Assembly: GCA_025453415.1 (NCBI GenBank) | Contig: JALOQL010000019.1 | Span: 1 to 11,716, forward strand | Origin: Minisyncoccota bacterium | Lineage (GTDB): Bacteria > Patescibacteriota > Minisyncoccia > Minisyncoccales > UBA5738 | Direction of reading: 5' to 3' | DNA: 11,716 nt | Shown: one piece after another, positions 1-5,536 of the stretch | Layout of the letters: each line of letters opens with the position of its first letter | How positions within the stretch are numbered: position 1 is the stretch's first letter | The notes under the pieces: model-generated | Databases searched by the model: none | The model's input: the letters and a program-made list of their open reading frames with translations, nothing else | What the model was told of the DNA's origin: nothing | Position numbers and translations under genes: made by a program

Positions 1-213
1 AAAGATTTATCCGATGTCGAATTCAGAGTGATCGATGTCGCGCGCCGGGCGGGCCATCATGCTGTCGGCAATTTTTGTTTTGTTGCCGTTAAACCCTTTG
101 AGCGCCGCTTATCTGTTCGTTTTGCTGGCCTTGCTTTCGAATTTAACGGCGATCCAGCGAATTGTAAGAGCGCTGAATTCCTGACCGGCGCGGCTTATTC
201 TAGGATATTTTAA
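1..213 (+). CDS. Possible C-terminal end of a gene cut by the window edge
   Basis: Frame 1 is open from the first base to a TAA at 211-213, giving 70 codons with no internal stop; the other two forward frames close quickly. Codon use is unremarkable and compatible with coding. The stop lies at the base of a hairpin terminator, as expected for the end of a real gene. I recognise no domain in the residues (it ends in ...GAAYSRIF). A GTG at 28 could be a start, but reading in from the left edge is more natural. It could equally be a chance open frame, since 70 codons is short. No function can be assigned. Confidence 0.35.
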   Translation, partial: KDLSDVEFRVIDVARRAGHHAVGNFCFVAVKPFERRLSVRFAGLAFEFNGDPANCKSAEFLTGAAYSRIF

Positions 214-237
214 AAAAGCCTTTTAGAATGGCTTTTT
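213..237 (+). terminator. Hairpin terminator after the left-edge frame
   Basis: AAAAAGCC (213-220) pairs with GGCTTTTT (230-237) around a 9-nt loop. The T run is part of the stem and is followed by AAAAT rather than more T, so it is a modest intrinsic terminator. The A/T symmetry would allow action in either direction. Confidence 0.5.
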
Positions 238-286
238 AAAATGTTGGCGTGCCTGCTAATCTATTGAGCGCAATATCTAGAGGCTA

Positions 287-386
287 TGTCCCACAGTAGT
301 TCATCAGCTGCAAATCTTAAGATTTCAGCTTTATTCGAGCGAGATTTATTATCTGACGGATTTCCCGAGGAATTAATCGTGGGACA
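287..386. repeat. 100-bp element bounded by TGTCCCAC/GTGGGACA inverted repeats (MITE-like)
   Basis: TGTCCCAC at 287-294 is the exact reverse complement of GTGGGACA at 379-386, and the two outer edges are exactly 100 bp apart. Allowing one gap, the similarity continues inward for about 12 more bases with roughly two thirds matching, so the ends look like degenerate terminal inverted repeats of about 20 bp. TGT...ACA termini are common in insertion sequences. Inside is a second near-perfect palindrome (306-330). There is no room for a transposase and no clear target-site duplication (flanks gcta / cttt). A non-autonomous miniature element or an IS remnant fits; a chance palindrome is possible. 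Its right end lies two bases before the -35 of the next gene. Confidence 0.35.
306..330. repeat. Internal palindrome of the 100-bp element
   Basis: AGCTG-c-AAATCTT (306-318) pairs with AAGATTTCAGCT (319-330). This gives 12-bp arms with a single bulged C and no loop. The core AAATCTTAAGATTT is a perfect 14-bp palindrome. With no spacer it suits a dimeric protein-binding site or cruciform better than an RNA hairpin. Confidence 0.6.
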
Positions 387-388
387 CT

Positions 389-416
389 TTGTGTAAAACA
401 AATTCCTTGTTAGAAT
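389..416 (+). promoter_or_regulatory. Predicted promoter of the PsbP-like membrane protein gene
   Basis: An extended -10, TGtTAGAAT (408-416), is preceded at 16 bp by TTGTGT (389-394). The ATG at 434 would sit about 11 nt from the transcription start. The -35 begins just outside the right end of the 100-bp inverted-repeat element. No Shine-Dalgarno sequence is visible before the ATG. Confidence 0.45.
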
Positions 417-433
417 CAATTAATAGCAAAACC

Positions 434-1597
434 ATGAAACTAAAATCATTTTTAATTCTTTATGCTATCATTCTCTTGCTTATTTATTCAGTTATTTATT
501 TTGTGGGCGGTAAAAAAGAAAGCGGGGATGTCGCCGTTAAAGGAGTTGAGCCTGCCTTAAACCATGATGAAGGCGGTGAGCTTGGCGCAGCGTCTGAAAT
601 TGTGCAAAAATCCGATACCGGGTGGAAGGTTTATTCTAATTCTAGCTTGGGTTTATCGCTCCAATATCCGGATGATCATGAAATCGCGGAAGGTTTTACG
701 GAAGACAACAATGTATATTTTCGCAAAATCGCGGTTGGCGATTCGGCTGACGGCCAAGAAAAAACTATCTTAACGGTTAGCGCGGAAAGCATAACGAGTG
801 AAATGTCGGCGAAACTGGTTGTGAGGGCGAGTTGGAGATTGGACGGCGTGCGGGTGTTTGCTTCTGAATTGGCGGATGGCGGAAATGTTAATTTTAAAAA
901 AGATTACTCGATAATAAGGACGATAAATGATGCGGATGGTTCGGCTGTTGAATATTACTTATTGGTTAATGCCAGCACTCAAAATAAAGAGAGGTATTAC
1001 GCGCTGTCGTTTTTTAAAGAAATTGCCTTTGATGGCAATTCGGCTGTTGAAACAATTGAAAAAACTCGGTTGGCGGAAATACTATCGGAAACGCGACGCG
1101 ACGGCGATCGGGAATTAGGGGACTTTGACAAAATGCTGTCAACTTTTAAAATTGAAGGGGCTTCGTCGGGCCAGAAAAAAGAAGACTTTTACCGTGAATT
1201 TTTGGATAAGGAATGGGGGTATAAATTCAATTATCCCAACAGCTTGGTCCATGATGGCGAGTTTAGGCTGGTGCCGGTCATTTTTAGTGGTGCTTCGATT
1301 ACGATAGGCCGGCAAAAAGGATCAAGTTTTAAAGATTGTGGAATTCCGATGAATGAAACATCATCGGACAAAATGGTTTCGATCAGCGGCATTGATTTTC
1401 GAGAGCAGGTTGGCGCGTCATTTCCAAAGGGGTATGAAGAAAACGAAAACAAGACTATTATTGAAAGATATTACGCAATAAGTAACGGGAAATGCGTAAT
1501 AATCACGTTAATATATCCCGAATCTGGTGCCAAGGGCGCGATTTCCGAGAAAGAATCATTGAAAACCATATTGTCTACGCTGAAATTTACTGATTAG
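434..1597 (+). CDS. Membrane-anchored protein with two PsbP-like modules (hypothetical)
   Basis: A 387-residue protein. Residues 4-24 are a strongly hydrophobic segment after MKLK, so it is an N-terminal signal anchor with the rest outside the membrane. Two modules follow. Module 1 (about 64-240) opens with GLSLQYP and closes with LSTFKIE. Module 2 (about 251-386) opens with WGYKFNYP and closes with LSTLKFTD. An aromatic-rich 'xFxYP' opening and an 'iLsTfkf' ending are typical of PsbP/Mog1-like extracytoplasmic domains common in Patescibacteria; this is a motif-level judgement, and the function of these proteins is generally unknown. Module 2 has two cysteines (302, 354) that could form a disulfide. 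I chose ATG 434 over the in-frame TTG at 389, which lies upstream of the predicted -10 and overlaps the inverted-repeat element. The coding sequence is visibly more AT-rich than the genes beyond 4 kb. A terminator follows directly. Confidence 0.8.
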   Translation: MKLKSFLILYAIILLLIYSVIYFVGGKKESGDVAVKGVEPALNHDEGGELGAASEIVQKSDTGWKVYSNSSLGLSLQYPDDHEIAEGFTEDNNVYFRKIAVGDSADGQEKTILTVSAESITSEMSAKLVVRASWRLDGVRVFASELADGGNVNFKKDYSIIRTINDADGSAVEYYLLVNASTQNKERYYALSFFKEIAFDGNSAVETIEKTRLAEILSETRRDGDRELGDFDKMLSTFKIEGASSGQKKEDFYREFLDKEWGYKFNYPNSLVHDGEFRLVPVIFSGASITIGRQKGSSFKDCGIPMNETSSDKMVSISGIDFREQVGASFPKGYEENENKTIIERYYAISNGKCVIITLIYPESGAKGAISEKESLKTILSTLKFTD

Positions 1598-1624
1598 AAC
1601 AACCGTTCATATTTTCAGGACGAA

Positions 1625-1650
1625 AAAATCGCATCGCAATATGCGGTTTT
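1625..1650 (+). terminator. Intrinsic terminator of the PsbP-like gene
   Basis: AAAATCGCAT (1625-1634) pairs with ATGCGGTTTT (1641-1650) around a 6-nt loop with one T-G wobble. It begins 27 bp after the stop codon, and ATTTATT follows the stem. Confidence 0.7.
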
Positions 1651-1655
1651 ATTTA

Positions 1656-1696
1656 TTCCAGAGTAGTCCCCGGGCTTGCCCGGGGCACCTCTGGAA
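1656..1696. repeat. Large imperfect palindrome (REP-like)
   Basis: The outer arms TTCCAGAG (1656-1663) and CTCTGGAA (1689-1696) enclose inner arms CCCCGGG (1668-1674) and CCCGGGG (1679-1685), with an asymmetric internal loop (tagt / cac) and a 4-nt apical loop. It comes just after a complete terminator and has no T tail, so it is not needed for termination. Its form is that of a dispersed REP-type intergenic palindrome. A related CCCCGG(C)...(G)CCGGGG hairpin occurs at 11558-11575. Confidence 0.55.
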
Positions 1697-1878
1697 TGAG
1701 GACTTCGGTTAGGTAATCCGCAAGTAATTTTGGGATACCTCCTCGGGTCGCGCCGTCCGGGGTGCACACCCTGGGAGGCGAAACTTCCGATAGGAAATAT
1801 ATAATTGATTGCTAAAATTTAGCTTAAGCGCAAATTTAATGGTGGCGTCGTATGCTAAAGATCCTTCCGGTTGCGACT
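1697..1878. other. Intergenic stretch without a convincing gene
   Basis: The gap 1598-2006 holds no gene I can support. Between the large palindrome and the minus-strand terminator, 1738-1778 is GC-rich and self-complementary: CCTCC (1738-1742) with GGAGG (1774-1778), and inside it GGGTG (1760-1764) with CACCC (1767-1771). The rest is AT-rich without recognisable motifs. A frame of about 14 codons (ATG 1839, TAA 1878-1880) is too short to call. Confidence 0.5.
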
Positions 1879-1906
1879 AAAAAAACGGCTATCGGGCCGT
1901 CTTTTT
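1879..1906 (-). terminator. Terminator of the DUF1554 surface-protein gene (bidirectional form)
   Basis: On the minus strand ACGGC (1900-1896) and GCCGT (1889-1885) form a stem around 6 nt, followed by a run of T (1884-1879). On the plus strand the same stem is followed by cttttt (1901-1906), so it could act both ways. It lies about 100 bp beyond the stop at 2007, leaving a long 3' untranslated region. Confidence 0.6.
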
Positions 1907-2006
1907 ACCATATTGTTTGGTCTCAATCCGGCGTTTGGCCATATCGCGGAAATTTAAACAGCGATAAATACCGTAAACGCTCGACGGCTTTATTCAGAAA
2001 ATATCA

Positions 2007-3371
2007 TTATAATGTTTGGACGCAATAAAGCGCTTTCGGACCCAAGTTGCACTCCGGACCGTAGTCATTGTACATGTCGTTTTTTTGCCATAAAGTATAC
2101 GCCCATCCAACCCCCGTTATGCCGGTATTTCCGTAAAAATGTTTTGCGCCCATGGCACAATATGCTTCGCACCAATAAGGCCATCGGTAGCAAACTCCAT
2201 AATTAGCTCCGGGATTAAGTAAATTATAAGTTCCGCCGCCTATCGGCTGGAAATTGGTCCAAACCAATATTCCGTTCTGCAACGTTCCACCTTCGTCGTA
2301 GTTGATTTTTGCTTCAATGTAATTGGTGCCGTCTGTTGTGAAAAAATCGCTCGGACTTTGCGCTACCCGGATATTTTTGCAATCAGTGCCGTTGGCCAAC
2401 GTCTGGCCCACGTAAAACTCGTTTCCTCCGGCCAATACGTCATATGGAGATCGACCTTGAACTGACAGTAAAGCTTTATATGAATTCGGGTTGGGCAGCG
2501 AGGCGTTGTTTGCTTTGAGTCGGCATATCGCATCTGCTTCATTGAGCGTGTCGACTAAACCACCGGCATAGCCGGAGCTGGTGACAAAAATCCTTTTTTT
2601 GCCAACGCCGAGATTGCTGACACATGGGGCGGTAAAGCTCCCATCATTATAGCATACCGAACTGCAGGCGCCCGAGCAGCACTGGCTTGCGTTGGTGCAC
2701 GCCGCGCCATTAGCAAGACAGGTGGGTCCGCTTAAAGCGGCGCATTCCGTCCAGCTTGAACAACATTGGCCTCCAAGGCATAATTTTGTGCCAACGGTGA
2801 CGTCGCCGCTGGCGTTATTGATGTATAATGGCCGGGTCGGATCGCGCCAAGATCCGTAAGGATCGCCGGAGTTGGTTAAAAGAAAATAAGTGTTGGCGCC
2901 GTCGTTGCGCCACATCGCGCCGTAGTTTCCGCCAACCATGCGCAGTTGGCCGTAGCCGCTGGAAAGTGTTGATTGCAACTCTCCGCCCGCGCGTATTGTG
3001 CCGTCAACCTTGGTGTTGTTGTTGCCGATGATCCAAAGATCGGCCGGTATTTCCAACAACGGGGCTTTGCCGCTTGGCACGCTGCTGAAACCGAAGTGAT
3101 AGTGGGCCTTGTCGGAACCGCCGGTAAGAGGGTTATAGGTGTCGTTTAACGAAGAGTAAAGTTTTAATTGCGTCCAATCCGTGTTTCCAATAGTTAAAGC
3201 TCCAAGCTTGGTTTGTTCGGCGTTACCGGTGTTGATTGGTGCATTAATACTTCCGTCCGTAGGTGCGGCTGTCGGTTCGGTCCAGGCGCGGATCATGGAA
3301 ACCGCAGCTAGCGAAGAAATTAAAGCCACAAACGAAAGGCAAACATAACGAGCAATTTTTTTATTTCGCAT
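2007..3371 (-). CDS. Secreted Cys-rich protein: cystine-knot-like motif plus DUF1554 lectin-like domain
   Basis: A 454-residue exported protein. Residues 1-29 are a basic start plus hydrophobic core, ending in AWTEP (29-33). The following stretch to about 55 (PT...NAPINTG...QTKLGAL) matches the recurrent N-terminus of Parcubacterial surface proteins. Residues 60-195 look like a beta-rich stalk or tail-fibre-like region ending in KLCLGGQC. Residues 218-240 have six cysteines spaced C-X6-C-X5-CC-X3-C-X3-C, the inhibitor cystine-knot pattern. From about 258 (KRIFVTSSGYAGG...EADAICRLKA) to the C-terminus (GPKALYCVQ) it matches DUF1554, known from Leptospira and other bacterial surface proteins and considered C-type-lectin-like. 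Many cysteines imply disulfides in an extracytoplasmic setting. Its role is presumably adhesion or binding; no ligand can be named. A TATAAT lies 25 nt before the ATG; no Shine-Dalgarno is visible. Confidence 0.85.
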   Translation of the reverse strand: MRNKKIARYVCLSFVALISSLAAVSMIRAWTEPTAAPTDGSINAPINTGNAEQTKLGALTIGNTDWTQLKLYSSLNDTYNPLTGGSDKAHYHFGFSSVPSGKAPLLEIPADLWIIGNNNTKVDGTIRAGGELQSTLSSGYGQLRMVGGNYGAMWRNDGANTYFLLTNSGDPYGSWRDPTRPLYINNASGDVTVGTKLCLGGQCCSSWTECAALSGPTCLANGAACTNASQCCSGACSSVCYNDGSFTAPCVSNLGVGKKRIFVTSSGYAGGLVDTLNEADAICRLKANNASLPNPNSYKALLSVQGRSPYDVLAGGNEFYVGQTLANGTDCKNIRVAQSPSDFFTTDGTNYIEAKINYDEGGTLQNGILVWTNFQPIGGGTYNLLNPGANYGVCYRWPYWCEAYCAMGAKHFYGNTGITGVGWAYTLWQKNDMYNDYGPECNLGPKALYCVQTL

Positions 3372-3396
3372 GTTTTGGATTTTGAACTAATAAATT

Positions 3397-3402
3397 ATTA
3401 TA
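3397..3402 (-). promoter_or_regulatory. -10 box of the DUF1554 surface-protein gene
   Basis: A perfect TATAAT on the minus strand, 25 nt upstream of the ATG at 3371 and within the 76-bp gap after the AMMECR1 gene. No convincing -35 is seen at 16-18 bp. It suggests this gene is transcribed separately from AMMECR1. Confidence 0.5.
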
Positions 3403-3447
3403 GCCTTTTTCGCAAATCAAGGCCAGAAAGTTTACCTCAGGATTGCT

Positions 3448-3981
3448 TTATTGGCGGAAAATATCGGCGCGGAATTTTTGCACGGCAATAGTTTCGCGCG
3501 TCGGATCGATGCCGGCTTTGCGCGTCACGCATCCCAATTGCTGCGCGACCGTGTCGATGCCTTCGAGGTCGGGCAGGAGCAAGGCGGAGCGCTTGGTTTT
3601 TACGCCCAAAACGATGACGCCGTAGGTTTTCGGGTCCAGTCCATCCATTGATGCCACCGGTTCGGGCGGATACAAAACGTAAACTTCGTATTTCAGTTCC
3701 GGCAAGTCTTTTTTTTCGATCGGTTCAAAACGGGGATCCCCGGTCGCGGCGTTGATGGCGTTGGCAATAACTTCCTTTGCAATATTTTGCCTGGTGGGCA
3801 TATAGGTGCCGACGCACCCGCGCAGTTCGCCGTTTTGATGGAGGCTGACGAACGCGCCGGACCTTCCCGCGAGAAACTTTTTATCCAGACCGACGGGAGG
3901 CGTGACGGTTTTTTTCGCGGTTATATAATTTTCGACCGCGGTTTTGGCAAGCGCTACCAACGGATGCATTTTGTTTTCCAT
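3448..3981 (-). CDS. AMMECR1 domain protein
   Basis: A 177-residue protein that is essentially a single AMMECR1 domain. Diagnostic features are the near-invariant LRGCVGT at 53-59, the following TRQNIAKEVIANAINAA helix region, GDPRF at 81-85, a P..Y.V.VL segment, and the C-terminal ALLLPD...QQLGCVTRKAGI...F block. Bacterial and archaeal homologues often sit beside MEMO and a particular radical SAM enzyme (the AmmeMemoRadiSam genes), but no MEMO gene is present here. The biochemical function of the family is unsettled; the protein is probably cytoplasmic because no signal peptide is present. Start: ATG 3981 (MENKM...); the second Met at 3969 is an alternative. It is divergent from the gene at 4045 with a symmetrical promoter region between, and has its own extended -10 only 9 nt from the ATG. 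Confidence 0.92.
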   Translation of the reverse strand: MENKMHPLVALAKTAVENYITAKKTVTPPVGLDKKFLAGRSGAFVSLHQNGELRGCVGTYMPTRQNIAKEVIANAINAATGDPRFEPIEKKDLPELKYEVYVLYPPEPVASMDGLDPKTYGVIVLGVKTKRSALLLPDLEGIDTVAQQLGCVTRKAGIDPTRETIAVQKFRADIFRQ

Positions 3982-3990
3982 GATGCATTA

Positions 3991-3999
3991 ATTTTACCA
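3991..3999 (-). promoter_or_regulatory. Extended -10 of the AMMECR1 gene
   Basis: The minus strand reads TGgTAAAAT, ending 9 nt before the ATG at 3981, which gives an almost leaderless transcript. The -35 position would fall in the centre of the 4000-4031 palindrome. Confidence 0.45.
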
Positions 4000-4031
4000 C
4001 ACAAAACCGCGCCGCGGACCGCGGTTTTGTG
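4000..4031. promoter_or_regulatory. 12-bp-arm palindrome between divergent promoters (operator candidate)
   Basis: CACAAAACCGCG (4000-4011) and CGCGGTTTTGTG (4020-4031) are perfect reverse complements around an 8-bp centre. The two start codons lie outside it on opposite strands, so it is not a terminator for either gene. Extended -10 boxes flank it on both sides and both -35 positions fall in its middle. A dimeric regulator bound here could control both genes at once; no such regulator gene is in the window. Confidence 0.6.
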
Positions 4032-4038
4032 CTAAAAT
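4030..4038 (+). promoter_or_regulatory. Extended -10 of the Cys-rich membrane protein gene
   Basis: TGcTAAAAT ends 6 bp before the ATG at 4045, so transcription should start at or next to the A of the start codon: a leaderless message. The same 6-bp spacing is seen for the gene at 9213. Confidence 0.45.
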
Positions 4039-4044
4039 AAATCC

Positions 4045-5472
4045 ATGATGCCAAAACCGGTGCCCCGAAAAAACATTAAAGCGATTTTTATTATATTTAC
4101 CGCCATTTTTTTTGTTTCTGTCGCCGGGTTGAGTCTGGCGGCCGATTCCGGCTGCGTGCCGCGCACTTGCGAATATCCGGCGCAAGCCTGCAACACGATA
4201 CCCGACGGCTGCGGCGGGATCCTGTATTGCGGCGGCTGTGCGAACAATCACAAATGCGTGAATAACCAGTGCGTTGCCGGTTGTACCAATGAGTGTCCGC
4301 CCAATAGTCCGCCGCAATGCTTCGGCAACGCTTATCGTTATTGCCGCGAGACCAATAATGATGGTTGTTTGGAATGGGACCGGCCGGTTTATTGCCCGTC
4401 GGGATGGTACTGCCGGGATGGGATGTGCGTATCTTCCGTCATGCTTCCTTCTTCGGCCAAACCGGTCGTGACCGCCAATAAAGAAGCTGGCGCGGCGCCG
4501 GTTATTTCGCAAATTTCCCGGCCCGGAACGGTGACGACGAACCGCGTGACGATCACCTGCGCCACGGACAAGGCGGCGGCGTGCCGGTTCGATACCAAAG
4601 ATAAAGCCTACGAATCGATGGCTAATGCCATGAGCGCCGACGATGAAAAAATGGCGCACTTCGGCAAAATTTCCCTGTCCAGGGCAGGAAGCTACGCGAT
4701 CTATATCCGGTGCTCGGACGAATTCGGCTTCAAAAACACCAAATCCGAAAAAATCTCCTTTACTTACGCGGCCGCATCTTCAACCGATGCCGGCTCGGTG
4801 ATATCGGACATCGGCCCCGAAGGTAATATTTACGAAAAAGAGGTGGCGCTGACGGTGGCCACCGGCAGTTTGGCCAACTGCCGCTATTCGATTGCCGACC
4901 TGGATTACGGTGCTATGGAAGGATACTTTTTCACCGGCGACAATCTGGTTCATCGTGCTTCGGTCAGTCTGAAAAACATCGGCAATCACCGGTACTACGT
5001 CCGCTGCCGCGATAAAGCGGGAAGCATCAACGCCGATGCCGCGGTAATTTCCTTCAACTACGTGAAGTATCTTGAAGAAGAGGCGGCGAGCCCGGTTTCC
5101 CCAGATGCGTCGTCAACGGTTATCGAGGAAATATCCGAACCTCAAAAAGAGGTTATTTGCGAAGATTATGCTTCCGAAGGGCCGGATTACGTTTGCGACA
5201 ATAAGAAAAATTGCATTTGCGACCGCGATTGTCCGGAAGCGACGTATCCAAATGCCGATCCCGATTGTTTCAATATTGTTGCGGAAGCGGTACCAACGGA
5301 AACGGCACCGGTGTCCGTGCCGGTCGTGGCCAAGGAAGAACCGGCAGAAGAAGGATCCGGCGGATTCGGGGTCACGCCGACCATGGCGGTGATCGCCGGG
5401 CTCGGCGTGGCGCTGGTCGTCGCTTTGGCGCTGGTCATGAAGCGTCGCGACGATACGGAAATCGAAGAATGA
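4045..5472 (+). CDS. Type I membrane surface protein with Cys-rich and Ig-like repeats
   Basis: A 475-residue protein. A signal peptide (about 1-32, ending LSLAA) is followed by Cys-rich module A (37-80; GCGG...CGGC...CVNNQC), then Cys-rich module B (84-128; C..Y.YC...DGCLEW...C..GWYC..GMC). Two Ig-like repeats of the same design follow: 153-241 and 252-340. Each has a buried-type Cys pair (180/223 and 279/321) and the frame CRF/Y...Y..M...F...SYxIY/YVRCxDxxG...ISFxY. A third Cys cluster spans 372-408. After a Pro/Glu-rich linker, 443-465 is a transmembrane helix followed by KRR and an acidic tail, which anchors the protein with its tail inside. The architecture implies a disulfide-stabilised exported binding or structural protein; the partner is unknown. 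Start at ATG 4045 (ATG 4048 is equivalent). It ends at a strong terminator shared with glnA. Confidence 0.85.
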   Translation: MMPKPVPRKNIKAIFIIFTAIFFVSVAGLSLAADSGCVPRTCEYPAQACNTIPDGCGGILYCGGCANNHKCVNNQCVAGCTNECPPNSPPQCFGNAYRYCRETNNDGCLEWDRPVYCPSGWYCRDGMCVSSVMLPSSAKPVVTANKEAGAAPVISQISRPGTVTTNRVTITCATDKAAACRFDTKDKAYESMANAMSADDEKMAHFGKISLSRAGSYAIYIRCSDEFGFKNTKSEKISFTYAAASSTDAGSVISDIGPEGNIYEKEVALTVATGSLANCRYSIADLDYGAMEGYFFTGDNLVHRASVSLKNIGNHRYYVRCRDKAGSINADAAVISFNYVKYLEEEAASPVSPDASSTVIEEISEPQKEVICEDYASEGPDYVCDNKKNCICDRDCPEATYPNADPDCFNIVAEAVPTETAPVSVPVVAKEEPAEEGSGGFGVTPTMAVIAGLGVALVVALALVMKRRDDTEIEE

Positions 5473-5498
5473 TCATTTCTCGGGTAATTATGGAACAA

Positions 5499-5524
5499 AA
5501 AAAAGCGGGGAAACCCGCTTTTTT
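5499..5524. terminator. Bidirectional terminator between convergent genes
   Basis: AAAAAAGCGGG (5499-5509) pairs perfectly with CCCGCTTTTTT (5514-5524) around a GAAA loop. The A run on one side and T run on the other give a U tail in both directions, so it can end both the membrane-protein gene (stop 5472) and glnA (stop 5537). Confidence 0.9.
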
Positions 5525-5536
5525 GGCGTCCGGTTC

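Noticed and set aside
1738..1778. GC-rich self-complementary stretch as a structured RNA gene
   Set aside because: Several weak alternative pairings, no clear promoter or conserved motif; noted only as part of the intergenic description.
1839..1880. Tiny frame MVASYAKDPSGCD ending at a terminator stem
   Set aside because: Thirteen residues, no ribosome binding site or promoter, and the adjacent hairpin is better explained as the terminator of the minus-strand gene.
3994..4659. Long Arg-rich open frame opposite the Cys-rich membrane protein
   Set aside because: Its composition (Arg/Gly/His-rich) is that of an antisense shadow and it would cross the divergent promoter region.
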